Positions 36,993-47,071 of a DNA stretch of 64,000 nucleotides are shown one piece after another; position 1 is the first letter of the stretch; the number at the start of each line of letters is the position of its first letter. Location: assembly GCF_947488465.1 (NCBI RefSeq), contig NZ_CANKZA010000001.1:806001-870000 (forward strand), read 5' to 3'. The notes beneath the pieces were generated by a model, which was not told the origin of the DNA, did not search any database, and worked only from the letters and a program-made list of their open reading frames with translations. A program made the translations under genes and the position numbers. This stretch comes from an uncultured Microbacterium sp. (GTDB lineage Bacteria > Actinomycetota > Actinomycetes > Actinomycetales > Microbacteriaceae).

Positions 36993-37763
36993 CTAGGCCT
37001 CGATCGGTGCAGCAGGGTCGAGGTAGCGGTCGTAACCTTCGCTCTCGAGACGGTCCGCCAGCTCGGGACCGCCCTCCTCGACGATGCGGCCGGCGACCAT
37101 GACGTGGACGAACTGGGGCGTGATGTAGCGGAGGATCCGGGTGTAGTGGGTAATGAGGAGCACACCGAGATCGGTGGCGTCCTTCGCGCGGTTCACCCCT
37201 TCCGACACGATCTTCAGCGCATCGACGTCGAGTCCCGAGTCGGTCTCGTCGAGCACGGCGATCGCCGGTTTGAGGAGCTCGAGCTGCAGAATCTCGTGCC
37301 GCTTCTTTTCGCCGCCCGAGAAGCCTTCGTTGACGTTGCGCGCCGCGAACTTCGGGTCCATCCGGAGGTTCTTCATGGCCTCCTTGACATCCTTCGTCCA
37401 CGCGCGGATGGCCGGAGCTTCGCCCTCGACGGCGGTCTTGGCCGTGCGGAGGAAGTTCGTCACCGTGACGCCCGGGATCTCCACCGGGTACTGCATCGCG
37501 AGGAAGAGTCCCGCGCGAGCGCGCTCATCGACACTCATCGCCAGCACATCCTCGCCGTCGAGCGTGATCGTGCCCCCGGTGACGGTGTACTTGGGATGAC
37601 CGGCGATCGTGTAGGCGAGGGTCGACTTGCCCGACCCGTTGGGGCCCATGATCGCGTGGGTCTCACCCGTGCGGACCGTGAGGGTCACGCCGTTGAGGAT
37701 GGGGGTCTCACCGGCATCCGTCGTGACCGTCACATACAGGTCGCGGATCTCGAGAACAGCCAT
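36993..37763 (-). CDS. sufC: Fe-S cluster assembly ATPase SufC
   Basis: A 256-residue ABC-type ATPase with Walker A GPNGSGKST at 40-48, the signature FSGGEKKRHEILQL and Walker B AVLDETDSGLD, typical of SufC. It energizes the SufBCD scaffold. Located between the Rieske gene and sufT, separated from both by only 10-11 nt. Confidence 0.97.
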   Translation of the reverse strand: MAVLEIRDLYVTVTTDAGETPILNGVTLTVRTGETHAIMGPNGSGKSTLAYTIAGHPKYTVTGGTITLDGEDVLAMSVDERARAGLFLAMQYPVEIPGVTVTNFLRTAKTAVEGEAPAIRAWTKDVKEAMKNLRMDPKFAARNVNEGFSGGEKKRHEILQLELLKPAIAVLDETDSGLDVDALKIVSEGVNRAKDATDLGVLLITHYTRILRYITPQFVHVMVAGRIVEEGGPELADRLESEGYDRYLDPAAPIEA

Positions 37764-37774
37764 GGTTTTCCTTT

Positions 37775-38104
37775 TCAGTTCACTTCTTTGGTCACGTGCG
37801 GGTCGATGAGGATGTCATCCCCGTCGATCGTGACGCTGTAGACAGGGACCGGCTCGTAGGCCGGGAGGTTGAGGGGGCGACCGGTGCGGAGCGAGAAGGC
37901 CGAGCCATGGGCCCAGCACTCCAACGTGTCGCCCTCGACGAAGCCCTCGGCCAGCGAAACGTCACCGTGCGTGCAGGTGTCGCCGATCGCGTGCACCTCA
38001 CCTTCACCGTCGAGCACGACCGCCATGGGGACGCCGTCGATCACCACGCGCACGGCGGTGTCCTGTTCGAGCTCACTGAGCTGCAGGACCTTCTGCGCGG
38101 TCAC
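37775..38104 (-). CDS. Rieske-type ferredoxin of the suf operon
   Basis: A 109-residue Rieske 2Fe-2S protein with the ligand motifs C-T-H-G (Cys44, His46) and C-W-A-H (Cys63, His66). It belongs to the non-heme iron oxygenase ferredoxin type found between sufD and sufC in actinobacteria, and is not tied to any oxygenase here. A role in cluster assembly or electron supply is inferred from context. It overlaps the sufD stop by 4 nt. Confidence 0.95.
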   Translation of the reverse strand: MTAQKVLQLSELEQDTAVRVVIDGVPMAVVLDGEGEVHAIGDTCTHGDVSLAEGFVEGDTLECWAHGSAFSLRTGRPLNLPAYEPVPVYSVTIDGDDILIDPHVTKEVN

Positions 38105-39282
38105 GCGAGGTCCCCCGCGGCAAGCTCGGCCTCAACAGCGGCTGCCAGCTCGGCCTGAAGGTCCGGAAGATCGATGCGCTGGACGATTTCACTCAGGAAT
38201 CCGAGGACGACCAGTCGCCGCGCTTCCTCTTCGGAGATGCCGCGGGCCTGAAGGTAGAACAGCTGCTCGTCGTCGAACCGACCCGTCGCACTCGCGTGAC
38301 CGGCGCCGAGGATGTCGCCGGTCTCGATCTCGAGGTTGGGGATCGAGTCGGCACGTGCGCCGTCGGTCAGCACGAGATTGCGGTTCGCCTCGTACGAGTC
38401 CGTACCGGCGGCCTCGCGCCCGATGAGCACATCGCCGATCCAGACGCTGCGGGCGCTGTCGCCCTGCAGGGCGCCCTTGTAGAGGACGTCGCCGGTCGTG
38501 TGCGGTCCCTTGTGGTGCAGGTACACCTGGCTCTCCAGGTGCTGACCGGCATCGGCGAACGACAGCCCGTACAGGTAGCCGCGTGAGCCCGCGCCGGCGA
38601 GCTCCACCGACGGGTTCACCCGGACCAGCGCGCCACCGAGGCTGACCACGATGTGTGTGAGCGTCGCGTCACGATCCACCCGCGCTTGGTGGGCAGCCAG
38701 GTGTACGGCGTCGGCATCCCAGCGCTGCACCGAGATCACGGTCAGGTTCGATCCATCGCGGGCGATGATCTCGACGTTCTGAGCGTGGCGGGCATCCCCG
38801 TCGTGTCGGAGCACGATCGTGGCGCGCGAGTTCACCTGCGCTTCGATGACGACGTGGGCGTGTGCCACGCCGCCCGTGCCGGTCAGGTGGACGATGACCG
38901 GCTCGGTCAGCTCGACGCCCGCCGGAATGCGGATGAGCGGAGCGTCCTCTTCCTGCGTCCAGGCGATCGCGCTCGAGATGTCTTCGGGGCGGAAATGCTC
39001 GCCGCGGGGTGCGTCGCCGACTTTGAGTCGGAGCTGCTCCACTTCGGCCGGTGCACTCACCTCGACGGCCATGACGCCGTGCGGCGCCGGCTCGTCGACG
39101 AAGAGGTCCTGAGCCAGGGTCAGCGGCGTGTGTTTCCAGTTGACCTCGCGGCCCGTCGGCACGCCGAAGTCGGCGGCATCGAAGGAGCGCGGACGCTCGG
39201 AACGGGTCTGCACCGGCACGAATGCCGCGGCAGGGTCGATGTGGCCCTCCACCTGGGTGGGGGCCTCGGTTGTGGTCGTCAT
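38101..39282 (-). CDS. sufD: Fe-S cluster assembly protein SufD
   Basis: A 393-residue SufD with the beta-helix core of the SufBD family (DALYKGALQGDSARSV-type segment, GHASATGRFDDEQLFYLQARG). It forms the scaffold with SufB and SufC. The start ATG overlaps the sufB stop by one base and the stop overlaps the Rieske gene by 4 nt. Confidence 0.96.
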   Translation of the reverse strand: MTTTTEAPTQVEGHIDPAAAFVPVQTRSERPRSFDAADFGVPTGREVNWKHTPLTLAQDLFVDEPAPHGVMAVEVSAPAEVEQLRLKVGDAPRGEHFRPEDISSAIAWTQEEDAPLIRIPAGVELTEPVIVHLTGTGGVAHAHVVIEAQVNSRATIVLRHDGDARHAQNVEIIARDGSNLTVISVQRWDADAVHLAAHQARVDRDATLTHIVVSLGGALVRVNPSVELAGAGSRGYLYGLSFADAGQHLESQVYLHHKGPHTTGDVLYKGALQGDSARSVWIGDVLIGREAAGTDSYEANRNLVLTDGARADSIPNLEIETGDILGAGHASATGRFDDEQLFYLQARGISEEEARRLVVLGFLSEIVQRIDLPDLQAELAAAVEAELAAGDLA

Positions 39283-40700
39283 CAGCCGACGGATCCTTCC
39301 ATGCCCATCTCGATGAGCTTGTTCAACTCCAGGGCGTACTCCATCGGCAGTTCGCGCGCGATCGGTTCGATGAACCCGCGGACGATCATGGCCATCGCCT
39401 CGTCCTCCGGCATCCCGCGGCTCATGAGGTAGAACAGCTGTTCCTCGCTGACCTTCGAGACCGTGGCCTCGTGGCCGAGCTGGACGTCGTCGACGCGGAT
39501 GTCGATCGCGGGGTACGTGTCCGAGCGCGACTTCGTGTCCACGAGCAACGCGTCACACCGCACGGTGTTGGCCGAGTGATGCGCGTTGGCGTCGACGCGC
39601 ACCTCGCCGCGGTAGCCGGCACGTCCACCGCCGCGGGCGATCGACTTCGAGACGATCGAGGACTGCGTGTACGGCGCCATGTGGATCATCTTGGCGCCGG
39701 CGTCCTGGTGCTGGCCGGGGCCGGCGAAGGCGACCGACAGGGTCTCGCCCTTCGCATGCTCGCCCATCAGATAGATGGAGGGGTACTTCATCGTCACCTT
39801 GGAGCCGATGTTGCCGTCGATCCACTCCATCGTCGCGCCTTCGTGGGCCACGGCACGCTTGGTGACGAGGTTGTAGACGTTGTTCGACCAGTTCTGAATC
39901 GTCGTGTAGCGCACCCGGGCGTTCTTCTTGACGATGATCTCGACGACTGCCGAGTGCAGCGAGTCGCTCTTGTAGATCGGCGCCGTGCAGCCCTCGATGT
40001 AGTGGACGTACGACCCCTCGTCGGCGATGATCAACGTCCGCTCGAACTGGCCCATGTTCTCGGTGTTGATACGGAAGTACGCCTGGAGCGGGATCTCGAC
40101 GTGCACACCCGGGGGCACGTAAACGAACGAGCCACCCGACCACACGGCCGTGTTCAGCGCCGCGAACTTGTTGTCGCCCGCGGGGATGACCGTGCCGAAG
40201 TACTCCTCGAAGAACTCCGGGTGCTCGCGCAGCGCCGTATCGGTGTCCATGAAGATGACACCCTGCTTCTCGAGCTCTTCGTTGATCTGGTGGTAGACCA
40301 CCTCGGACTCGTACTGCGCGGCGACGCCGGCGACGAGTCGAGCGCGCTCCGCCTCGGGGATGCCGAGCTTCTCGTACGTATTGCGGATCTCTTCGGGGAG
40401 GTCCTCCCACGTCTGAGCCTGCTTCTCGGTCGAACGCACGAAGTACTTGATGTTGTCGAAGTCGATCTCGGAAAGGTCGGCACCCCACGTGGGCATCGGC
40501 TTCCGCCCGAAGAGCTGATAGCCCTTCATCCGGTTCTTCAGCATCCATTCGGGTTCATCTTTGAGCGCGGAGATTCCGCGGACGACGTCCTCGTTGATTC
40601 CTCGCTGCGCGATGGCACCCGCGGCGTCCGCGTCGTGCCACCCGAACTCGTACACACCGAGTCCTTCGAGCTCCGGTCGGTCGATCAGCACATCCGACAT
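39282..40700 (-). CDS. sufB: Fe-S cluster assembly protein SufB
   Basis: A 472-residue SufB with the core [41 protein letters not shown], and the C-terminal [21 protein letters not shown]. It is the first gene of the operon. The AAGAGGAGG ribosome site lies 6 nt upstream of ATG. A SufR regulator gene is not found directly upstream, where it commonly lies in actinobacteria; ctaA is divergent instead. Confidence 0.98.
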   Translation of the reverse strand: MSDVLIDRPELEGLGVYEFGWHDADAAGAIAQRGINEDVVRGISALKDEPEWMLKNRMKGYQLFGRKPMPTWGADLSEIDFDNIKYFVRSTEKQAQTWEDLPEEIRNTYEKLGIPEAERARLVAGVAAQYESEVVYHQINEELEKQGVIFMDTDTALREHPEFFEEYFGTVIPAGDNKFAALNTAVWSGGSFVYVPPGVHVEIPLQAYFRINTENMGQFERTLIIADEGSYVHYIEGCTAPIYKSDSLHSAVVEIIVKKNARVRYTTIQNWSNNVYNLVTKRAVAHEGATMEWIDGNIGSKVTMKYPSIYLMGEHAKGETLSVAFAGPGQHQDAGAKMIHMAPYTQSSIVSKSIARGGGRAGYRGEVRVDANAHHSANTVRCDALLVDTKSRSDTYPAIDIRVDDVQLGHEATVSKVSEEQLFYLMSRGMPEDEAMAMIVRGFIEPIARELPMEYALELNKLIEMGMEGSVG

Positions 40701-40828
40701 GGCTTGCCTCCTCTTAGACCCAACGGGGTGATCCGTTCCGACATTCCTTGCCTCTCGGGAGTGAGCGAGGGGTGGGATGCCGCTTTCAGGGCTGTCTGCG
40801 TCTTGTCAGAGCGCACGGGTCGCGCGCC

Positions 40829-40882
40829 TAGACTGTGGGTGGGCGTGATGCGTTTCGCATCACTGTGCCCACCCCTCGAGTC
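40829..40882. promoter_or_regulatory. Nested palindrome in the sufB-ctaA divergent region with -10-like TAGACT on both strands
   Basis: Three nested arms are seen: AGACT/AGTCT outermost, GGGTGGGC/GCCCACCC (3-nt bulge on one side), and an inner perfect 8-bp GTGATGCG/CGCATCAC with a 3-nt loop at 40844-40862. TAGACT occurs on the plus strand at 40828-40833 and on the minus strand at 40883-40878, each in position to be a -10. The inner palindrome may be a regulator operator for one or both operons. Confidence 0.5.
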
Positions 40883-40950
40883 TACAGGCAACGCCCCACC
40901 CCGGACGTGGCCGCCGCCCATTCGAGGCGCGCACCCAGGAGGCGACAGTC

Positions 40951-41937
40951 ATGTCCTACGTCCCCACCGTCGACGTCCCGCCGACACCTCGGCCGACCGG
41001 TATCCGAGGCCTCTACGAACGGCTTCCCCGCAGGATCGGCCGCGGAACGCGTGTGCTCGCGTGGCTCGTTCTGATCAGCAACATCGTGATCGTGGGCACC
41101 GGCGGTCTCGTGCGGCTCACCGGTTCGGGGATGGGCTGCGAGACGTGGCCGTACTGCACCACGCAGTCGCTGACTCCGACCGAAGAGCTCGGCATCCACG
41201 GAATCATCGAGTTCGCCAACCGCACGCTCACCGGTGTGCTCGTGGTCATCGCCCTGCTGGCTTTCCTCTCCGTGGTGCGTCTGCGCGCCGAGCGGCCCGA
41301 GCTGATGAAGCTCACGCTCGCCAACGGAGTCGGAATCATCCTGCAGGCCGTCATCGGGGGGATCACGGTGTGGTTGCACCTGCACCCGAGCATCGTCGGC
41401 CTGCACTACCTGGTTTCCGCGGGGCTCGTGGCACTGTCGACCGTGTACGTCGCACGCGTCTACGGGCAGCCCGGTCCGAGGCGGGTGGCCGTCCCGCGCC
41501 GCTACGCGCTTCTGGTCCATCTCACGAGTGTGGCAACACTGCTCACGGTGGTCGTCGGCATCCTGCTGACCGGATCCGGTCCGCACGCCGGCGACGACGA
41601 GGCCGCGCGCAACGGCCTCGACCCGATCTTCTGGCAGCACGTGCACAGCTGGCCGGCCTACGTGTTGTTCGCACTCACGCTCGTGCTGTTCGCCGCATCG
41701 TTCCGAATGCCGAAAGTCCTCCGGCTCCCCCGATGGACAGGACTGCTGCTCGCGGTCGAAGTGGTGCAAATAATCGTGGGCCTCTGGCAAGCGCGCGCAG
41801 GGCTTCCGATCGCCCTGGTGAACATCCACATGGTGCTGGCGGTCGTCCTGGTCGCCGCGATGACGGCCGTCGTGGTGCACATCTCGGCGCCTCGCGCGGT
41901 CATTTCTTTCACCGAACCGTCCACAGCCAGTTCATAG
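40951..41937 (+). CDS. ctaA: Heme A synthase (COX15/CtaA)
   Basis: A 328-residue integral membrane protein with eight hydrophobic segments. The first half carries GGLVRLTGSGMGCETWPYC-type motif (short form GSGMGCETWP) with conserved histidines in HGIIEFANR and HLHPSIVGLHY; the second half has HVHSWPAYV and NIHMVL. It oxidises heme O to heme A for aa3 oxidase. Divergent from sufB and separated by the nested palindrome. The next gene follows on the same strand. Preceded by CAGGAGG. Confidence 0.95.
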   Translation: MSYVPTVDVPPTPRPTGIRGLYERLPRRIGRGTRVLAWLVLISNIVIVGTGGLVRLTGSGMGCETWPYCTTQSLTPTEELGIHGIIEFANRTLTGVLVVIALLAFLSVVRLRAERPELMKLTLANGVGIILQAVIGGITVWLHLHPSIVGLHYLVSAGLVALSTVYVARVYGQPGPRRVAVPRRYALLVHLTSVATLLTVVVGILLTGSGPHAGDDEAARNGLDPIFWQHVHSWPAYVLFALTLVLFAASFRMPKVLRLPRWTGLLLAVEVVQIIVGLWQARAGLPIALVNIHMVLAVVLVAAMTAVVVHISAPRAVISFTEPSTASS

Positions 41938-42022
41938 GCTCCGCTGGGCACCTACACGGAACGGTCGACCAGGGTGGAGAAGTCGTGCGCTCGCACGGCG
42001 TGAATCCCGAGGAGTCTCCCCT

Positions 42023-42412
42023 ATGACCATCACCCGCCCCCGCCTGACGCGCAGCGTCCCGTTCTGGATACTTCTGGGCGGTTCCGTCGTGTCGATCGGT
42101 GCCGGCGCCTTCGTGCTCGTCGAGAAGCTGGGAACCATGGCGGCCACCCTCGCCGACGGCACCGCGACGGGCGTCGAGGTCTACGCCGGACAGATCTGGG
42201 CCGTGCTCGGCGCGATCCTGGTCGGCGCGGGCCTCATCGGCCTGGCTCTTGCCGCCACGCTCGCGACGCTCCGCTCCTTCGCTGCAGTCGCACCGGTCGA
42301 GGTCGTCGACGCTCCGGCGTGGGCCGAGACCCACGAGCCGACCGTCCCCACGGACGAGCCCGCCACCGCGGAGCCCGTCACCGACGAGGCTGACGCCCCG
42401 ATCACCCGCTGA
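42023..42412 (+). CDS. Hypothetical two-helix membrane protein
   Basis: A 129-residue protein with two membrane segments (FWILLGGSVVSIGAGAFVLV and WAVLGAILVGAGLIGLALAAT) and an acidic Pro/Thr-rich C-terminal tail (PTVPTDEPATAEPVTDEADA). I do not recognise the family; similar genes in Microbacteriaceae are described as dinucleotide-utilizing enzymes without support. It follows ctaA by 85 nt and has GGAG before the ATG. Role unknown. Confidence 0.7.
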   Translation: MTITRPRLTRSVPFWILLGGSVVSIGAGAFVLVEKLGTMAATLADGTATGVEVYAGQIWAVLGAILVGAGLIGLALAATLATLRSFAAVAPVEVVDAPAWAETHEPTVPTDEPATAEPVTDEADAPITR

Positions 42413-42425
42413 TCTCCGCCGTCAC

Positions 42426-42465
42426 GAAGACCTGCACCCCGGCCCCGCGCCGGGTGCAGGTCTTC
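42426..42465 (+). terminator. 14-bp hairpin after the ctaA-side gene
   Basis: GAAGACCTGCACCC pairs with GGGTGCAGGTCTTC (42426-42439 with 42452-42465), beginning 14 nt after the stop. No T tract. It could serve both convergent operons. Confidence 0.55.
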
Positions 42466-42546
42466 CGCATTCCCGGCCCCGGCATCCGCCTCACCACCGG
42501 GGACCACGGCACCCGCACCCGCATCCGCACCCGCTCCGCTCCGCAC

Positions 42547-42622
42547 CAGAATCGGATGGACGCCGCAGAATCGGGCGAGGACAGCCGAATACATCCGAAT
42601 CCGGTGACATCATCCGAATCCG
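42547..42622. repeat. Short degenerate repeats of period 19 between ctaA side and ctaB
   Basis: CAGAATCGG occurs at 42547 and 42566, and CATCCGAATCCG at 42592 and 42611, both with a spacing of 19 nt. The remaining bases of the gap are ordinary GC-rich sequence, and no gene was seen. Confidence 0.5.
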
Positions 42623-42647
42623 ATGAAGGCCGGCGAGCGGCGCAGGG

Positions 42648-43574
42648 TCAGAACGGCAGCAGTGGATCGACGGCGATCGCCACGAACAACAGCGTGAGGT
42701 ACGTGATGGATGCGTGGAACACGCGCATCGGCTTGATCTGCTCGCCGCGCACGGCGCGGTTGTAGAGCAGGTGCGATTCGTACAGGAACCAGCCGCCGAA
42801 GACGAGCGCTGACACCGTGTAGACCACGCCCATCCCGGCCACGGGCACGAGAAGCAGCGAGCACGCGATCGTCGCCCAGGCGTAGAGGATGACCTGCAGA
42901 CCGACCTGGATGCCGTCGCGCGTCGCGCCGAGCATCGGCACGTCGGCGTCGGCGTAGTCGCCCTTGTACTTCATCGACAGCGGCCAATAGTGCGGCGGGG
43001 TCCAGAGGAACACCAGCACGAACAGGATGAACGGCGTCCAGGTGAGCGATCCCGTGACCGCCGACCACCCGATGAGAACGGGGAAGCAGCCGGCGATGCC
43101 GCCCCACACGATGTTCTGCTCGGTGCGGCGCTTGAGGATGATCGTGTAGATGACGACATAGAAGAAGATCGCCACGACGCTAAGGCTCGCCGCCATCCAG
43201 TTGGTGGTCAGCCACAGCCACACGGTGGATGCGACCGCGAGCGTCCACGCGAACACGAGAGCGCCACGGGGCGAGACCTCGCCGGTGACGAGCGGCCGGT
43301 TCACGGTACGTCGCATCTGCGCGTCGATGTCGCGATCGATGTACATGTTGAATGTCGCTGCCGACCCGGCGCTCATCGCGCCGCCAATGACGGTGGCCAG
43401 CACCAGCCAGAGGTTGGGCATCCCACTCTGCGCGAGGATCATGACCGGAACGGTCGTGACGAGCAGAAGTTCGAGGACCCGAGGCTTCGTGAGCGTCACA
43501 TACGCGCGGATCGTGCGTCCCACTGTGCGGGGAGAAGAAGCCTGAGAGACCTCGCGCGTCGTCGTCACGTTCAT
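42648..43574 (-). CDS. ctaB: Protoheme IX farnesyltransferase (heme O synthase)
   Basis: A 308-residue UbiA-family prenyltransferase with nine hydrophobic segments. The first DxxxD motif is in [15 protein letters not shown] and a second in [17 protein letters not shown]. It joins farnesyl diphosphate to heme to make heme O, which CtaA converts to heme A. The start has GGAGGC 3 nt upstream. It is divergent from tkt across a 306-bp gap. Confidence 0.96.
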   Translation of the reverse strand: MNVTTTREVSQASSPRTVGRTIRAYVTLTKPRVLELLLVTTVPVMILAQSGMPNLWLVLATVIGGAMSAGSAATFNMYIDRDIDAQMRRTVNRPLVTGEVSPRGALVFAWTLAVASTVWLWLTTNWMAASLSVVAIFFYVVIYTIILKRRTEQNIVWGGIAGCFPVLIGWSAVTGSLTWTPFILFVLVFLWTPPHYWPLSMKYKGDYADADVPMLGATRDGIQVGLQVILYAWATIACSLLLVPVAGMGVVYTVSALVFGGWFLYESHLLYNRAVRGEQIKPMRVFHASITYLTLLFVAIAVDPLLPF

Positions 43575-43880
43575 CGCCTCCGCCGCAGTCCAGTGATCCT
43601 CCTCAGTCTAGGACATCCACCCGATGGGACAGGCGCTCACAATCACTCCTGCACGCCCGTGAGGGAGTGGACCCCGGCGCGTCACAGTCCCGACACACCC
43701 GCCAGAGGCACGTGCGCAAGACTTCGTCACATCGAAGCGCGCATGGCCTGTGACGCATACCGCTTCGCTAAGCTGAAACCACAGGCGTCCCCGAGCGCCC
43801 GGATGAGCGCACTCCTCGCGGACGCCGCCGTCCGGTTGCTCTGTGTCGGATGCACTCCCCCTCTTGTGAAAGGGCACCAC
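43575..43880. other. Divergent intergenic region ctaB / tkt
   Basis: This 306-bp gap must hold promoters for both ctaB and tkt. On the ctaB strand TAGACT at 43610-43605 is a fair -10 that predicts a leader of about 24 nt. On the tkt strand TAAGCT at 43769-43774 is the best -10, but no matching -35 is evident, and the predicted leader is about 100 nt. I see no operator-like palindrome, RNA or small gene. Confidence 0.4.
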
Positions 43881-45956
43881 GTGTCGGAACTGCGCTGGGA
43901 TGAAATCGATCGACGTGCGGTGGACACCGCCCGAGTACTCGCGGCGGATGCGGTGGAGAAGGTCGGCAACGGCCACCCCGGCACGGCGATGAGTCTGGCC
44001 CCGGCCGCCCACCTGCTGTACCAGCGGGTGCTGCGCCATGACCCGACCGACACCGACTGGCTCGGCCGCGACCGCTTCATCCTGTCGGTCGGTCACTCCT
44101 CGCTCACGCAGTACGTGCAGCTGTACCTCGGCGGGTTCGGGCTCGAACTCGAGGATCTCAAGGCGCTGCGCACCTGGGGCTCGCTGACCCCGGGTCATCC
44201 GGAGTACGGCCACACGAAGGGCGTCGAGATCACGACCGGTCCCTTGGGCCAGGGGCTCGCGTCGGCCGTCGGCTTCGCCTACGCGGCGCGTTACGAGCGC
44301 GGCCTGTTCGATCCGGAGGCCGCCCCCGGCACGAGTCCGTTCGACCACTTCGTCTACACGATCGCGGGAGACGGCGACCTGCAGGAGGGCGTGACGAGCG
44401 AAGCGTCGAGCCTGGCCGGACACCAGGAGCTCGGCAACCTCATCGCGATCTACGACTCCAACCAGATCTCGATCGAGGACGACACGAACGTCGCCTTCAC
44501 TGAGAACGTCGCGCAGCGCTACGAGGCGTACGGCTGGCACGTCCAGACGGTCGACTGGAAGAAGACCGGTGAGTACGTCGAGGATGCCGCCGCTCTCTTT
44601 GCGGCGATCGAGGCGGCGAAGGGCGAGACGTCGAAGCCGTCGCTCATCATCCTGAAGACGATCATCGGCTGGCCGTCGCCCGGCAAGCAGAACACCGGCA
44701 AGATCCACGGCTCCGCCCTCGGTTCCGACGAATTGGCCGCGACCAAGAAGGTGCTCGGATTCGATCCGAAGCAGTCTTTCGTCGTCGCCGACGACGTCAT
44801 CGCGCACACGCGCGGCCTCGCCGAGCGCGCCGCCGAGACGCGTGCGGCGTGGCAGGCGGACTTCGACGCCTGGGCCGCCGCGAACCCCGAGCGCAAGGCA
44901 CTTCTTGATCGTCTCGAGTCCGGAGCGCTCCCCGAGGATCTCTCCGCGCCGACGTTCGAAGCCGGCAAAGCCGTCTCGACCCGCGCCGCATCCGGAACCG
45001 TGATCAACGCCCTGGCAGACCAGCTTCCCGAGCTCTGGGGCGGTTCGGCCGACCTCGCCGAGTCGAACCTGACGACTATCAAGAGCGCGAAGAGCTTTAT
45101 CCCGGCCGAGTGGTCTACGCACGAGTGGTCCGGCGATCCGTACGGGCGGGTGCTGCACTTCGGCATCCGCGAGCACGCGATGGGCGCGATCGTCAACGGG
45201 ATCAAGCTCCACGGCCCCACCCGCCCGTTCGGTGGGACATTCCTGATCTTCTCCGACTACATGCGCCCTGCCGTGCGTCTGGCCGCGCTGATGGACATCC
45301 CCTCGGTGTTCGTCTGGACGCACGACTCCGTCGCGCTCGGTGAGGACGGGCCCACGCACCAGCCGATCGAGCAGCTCGCGACCCTCCGGTTGATCCCGAA
45401 CTTCACGGTCGTCCGTCCCGCAGATGCGAACGAGACCAGCGCCGCCTGGGTCGAGATCCTGCGCCGCCAGGGCGGGCCCACCGGCATCGCGTTGACCCGC
45501 CAGAACATCCCGGTCTTCCCGCGCGGTGAGGGCGGCTTCGCCACCACCGACGGTGTCGCGCGCGGCGCGTACGTGTTGGTGGATGCCGAGACGTCCACAC
45601 CGGATGTCATCCTCATCGCGACCGGCTCCGAGGTGCAGCTCGCCGTCGAGGCGCGGGAGACGCTCGCCGCCGAGGGCATCCACGCCCGCGTGGTGTCCGC
45701 ACCGTCGCTGGAGTGGTTCGACGAGCAGGATGCGGAGTACCGCGAATCGGTGCTTCCCGCCGCGGTGAAGGCCCGTGTATCGGTCGAGGCCGGCTCGACG
45801 CCACTGTGGCGCACGATCGTCGGAGACACCGGCCGTTCGATCGGCATCGACCACTTCGGCGCCTCGGCCGACTACCAGACCCTGTTCGAGAAGTTCGGCG
45901 TCACCGCCGACGCGGTCGCCGAGGCGGCCCGCGCAACTGTCAAGGAGAACGCATGA
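43881..45956 (+). CDS. tkt: Transketolase
   Basis: A thiamine-diphosphate transketolase of 691 residues beginning [21 protein letters not shown]. The ThDP motif [15 protein letters not shown] and the [16 protein letters not shown] and GHPEYGHT segments are typical. It moves two-carbon units in the pentose phosphate pathway. GTG at 43881 with AAAGGG 8 nt upstream is preferred because the long upstream frame is antisense to ctaB. The stop overlaps the tal ATG by 4 nt. Confidence 0.97.
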   Translation: MSELRWDEIDRRAVDTARVLAADAVEKVGNGHPGTAMSLAPAAHLLYQRVLRHDPTDTDWLGRDRFILSVGHSSLTQYVQLYLGGFGLELEDLKALRTWGSLTPGHPEYGHTKGVEITTGPLGQGLASAVGFAYAARYERGLFDPEAAPGTSPFDHFVYTIAGDGDLQEGVTSEASSLAGHQELGNLIAIYDSNQISIEDDTNVAFTENVAQRYEAYGWHVQTVDWKKTGEYVEDAAALFAAIEAAKGETSKPSLIILKTIIGWPSPGKQNTGKIHGSALGSDELAATKKVLGFDPKQSFVVADDVIAHTRGLAERAAETRAAWQADFDAWAAANPERKALLDRLESGALPEDLSAPTFEAGKAVSTRAASGTVINALADQLPELWGGSADLAESNLTTIKSAKSFIPAEWSTHEWSGDPYGRVLHFGIREHAMGAIVNGIKLHGPTRPFGGTFLIFSDYMRPAVRLAALMDIPSVFVWTHDSVALGEDGPTHQPIEQLATLRLIPNFTVVRPADANETSAAWVEILRRQGGPTGIALTRQNIPVFPRGEGGFATTDGVARGAYVLVDAETSTPDVILIATGSEVQLAVEARETLAAEGIHARVVSAPSLEWFDEQDAEYRESVLPAAVKARVSVEAGSTPLWRTIVGDTGRSIGIDHFGASADYQTLFEKFGVTADAVAEAARATVKENA

Positions 45957-47071
45957 GCACGCCCACTCAAGACCTGTCCGCCGCCGGTGTCAGCATCTGG
46001 CTCGACGATCTCTCGCGCCAGCGCATCACCACGGGTAACCTCCAGGAGCTCATCGACTCGCACAGCGTCGTCGGCGTGACCACCAACCCGTCGATCTTCC
46101 AGGCCGCGATCAGCGCCGGGATCGGATACGAAGAGGCGATCGCCGCGCAGGCGAGCGCCGGTGCATCGGCGGACGACACCATCTTCGCCCTGACGACGAC
46201 GGATGTGCGCGACGCGTGCGATATCTTCCGTCCGATCTACGACGCGACCGCCGGCGTCGACGGTCGCGTGTCGATCGAGGTCTCCCCCGATCTCGCGCAC
46301 GACACCACCGCCACCGTCGCCGAAGCGAAGAAGCTCTTCGCGGCCGTCGACCGGGACAACGTCCTGATCAAGATCCCCGCGACCAAGGCCGGCCTCCCGG
46401 CCATCACCGAGGTCATCGCGGCCGGGATCTCGGTCAACGTGACGCTCATCTTCAGCCTGGAGCGCTATGCCGAGGTCATCGACGCGTACCTCGCCGGTCT
46501 CGAGCGCGCCCATGGCGGCGATGTCGATCTCTCGAGCATCCACTCGGTGGCGTCGTTCTTCGTCTCGCGCGTCGACACCGAGGTCGACAAGCGTCTGACC
46601 GCGATCGGTACCGATGAGGCCCTGGCGCTGAAGTCGAAGGCGGGTCTCGCGAACGCCCGACTGGCGTACGAGCTCTTCGAGCAGCGCTTCGGCGAGAAGC
46701 GCGCACAGGACCTCGTCGCCCTCGGCGCGAACGTCCAGCGTCCGCTGTGGGCGTCGACCGGTGTCAAGGACCCCGCACTGCCCGACACCCTGTACGTGAC
46801 CGAACTCGTCGCTCCCGGCACCGTCAACACGATGCCCGAGAAGACGCTCGAGGCGACCTTCGACCACGGCGTCGTCACCGGCGACACGATCACCGGCAAC
46901 TACGCTGACGCGCACGCCGTCTTCGACGCGCTCGGGGCGATCGGCGTCGACCTCGTCGACGTCACGCAGCTGCTCGAGGACGAAGGCGTCGAGAAGTTCA
47001 TCGCCTCGTGGCACGACCTGCAGGGCACCGTGACGGCCGCCCTCGAGGGTGCGCCCGAGAGCCAGCGATGA
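45953..47071 (+). CDS. tal: Transaldolase
   Basis: A 372-residue transaldolase of the long actinobacterial type with the Schiff-base lysine in [12 protein letters not shown] (Lys140), TTNPSIF at 43-49 and the C-terminal half typical for the enzyme. AAGGAGAACGC precedes the ATG. It overlaps tkt by 4 nt and pgi by 4 nt. It transfers dihydroxyacetone units between sugar phosphates. Confidence 0.97.
   Translation: MSTPTQDLSAAGVSIWLDDLSRQRITTGNLQELIDSHSVVGVTTNPSIFQAAISAGIGYEEAIAAQASAGASADDTIFALTTTDVRDACDIFRPIYDATAGVDGRVSIEVSPDLAHDTTATVAEAKKLFAAVDRDNVLIKIPATKAGLPAITEVIAAGISVNVTLIFSLERYAEVIDAYLAGLERAHGGDVDLSSIHSVASFFVSRVDTEVDKRLTAIGTDEALALKSKAGLANARLAYELFEQRFGEKRAQDLVALGANVQRPLWASTGVKDPALPDTLYVTELVAPGTVNTMPEKTLEATFDHGVVTGDTITGNYADAHAVFDALGAIGVDLVDVTQLLEDEGVEKFIASWHDLQGTVTAALEGAPESQR

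Noticed and set aside
41938..42022. Riboswitch or small RNA between ctaA and the next gene
   Set aside because: Only 85 nt with no recognisable conserved fold.
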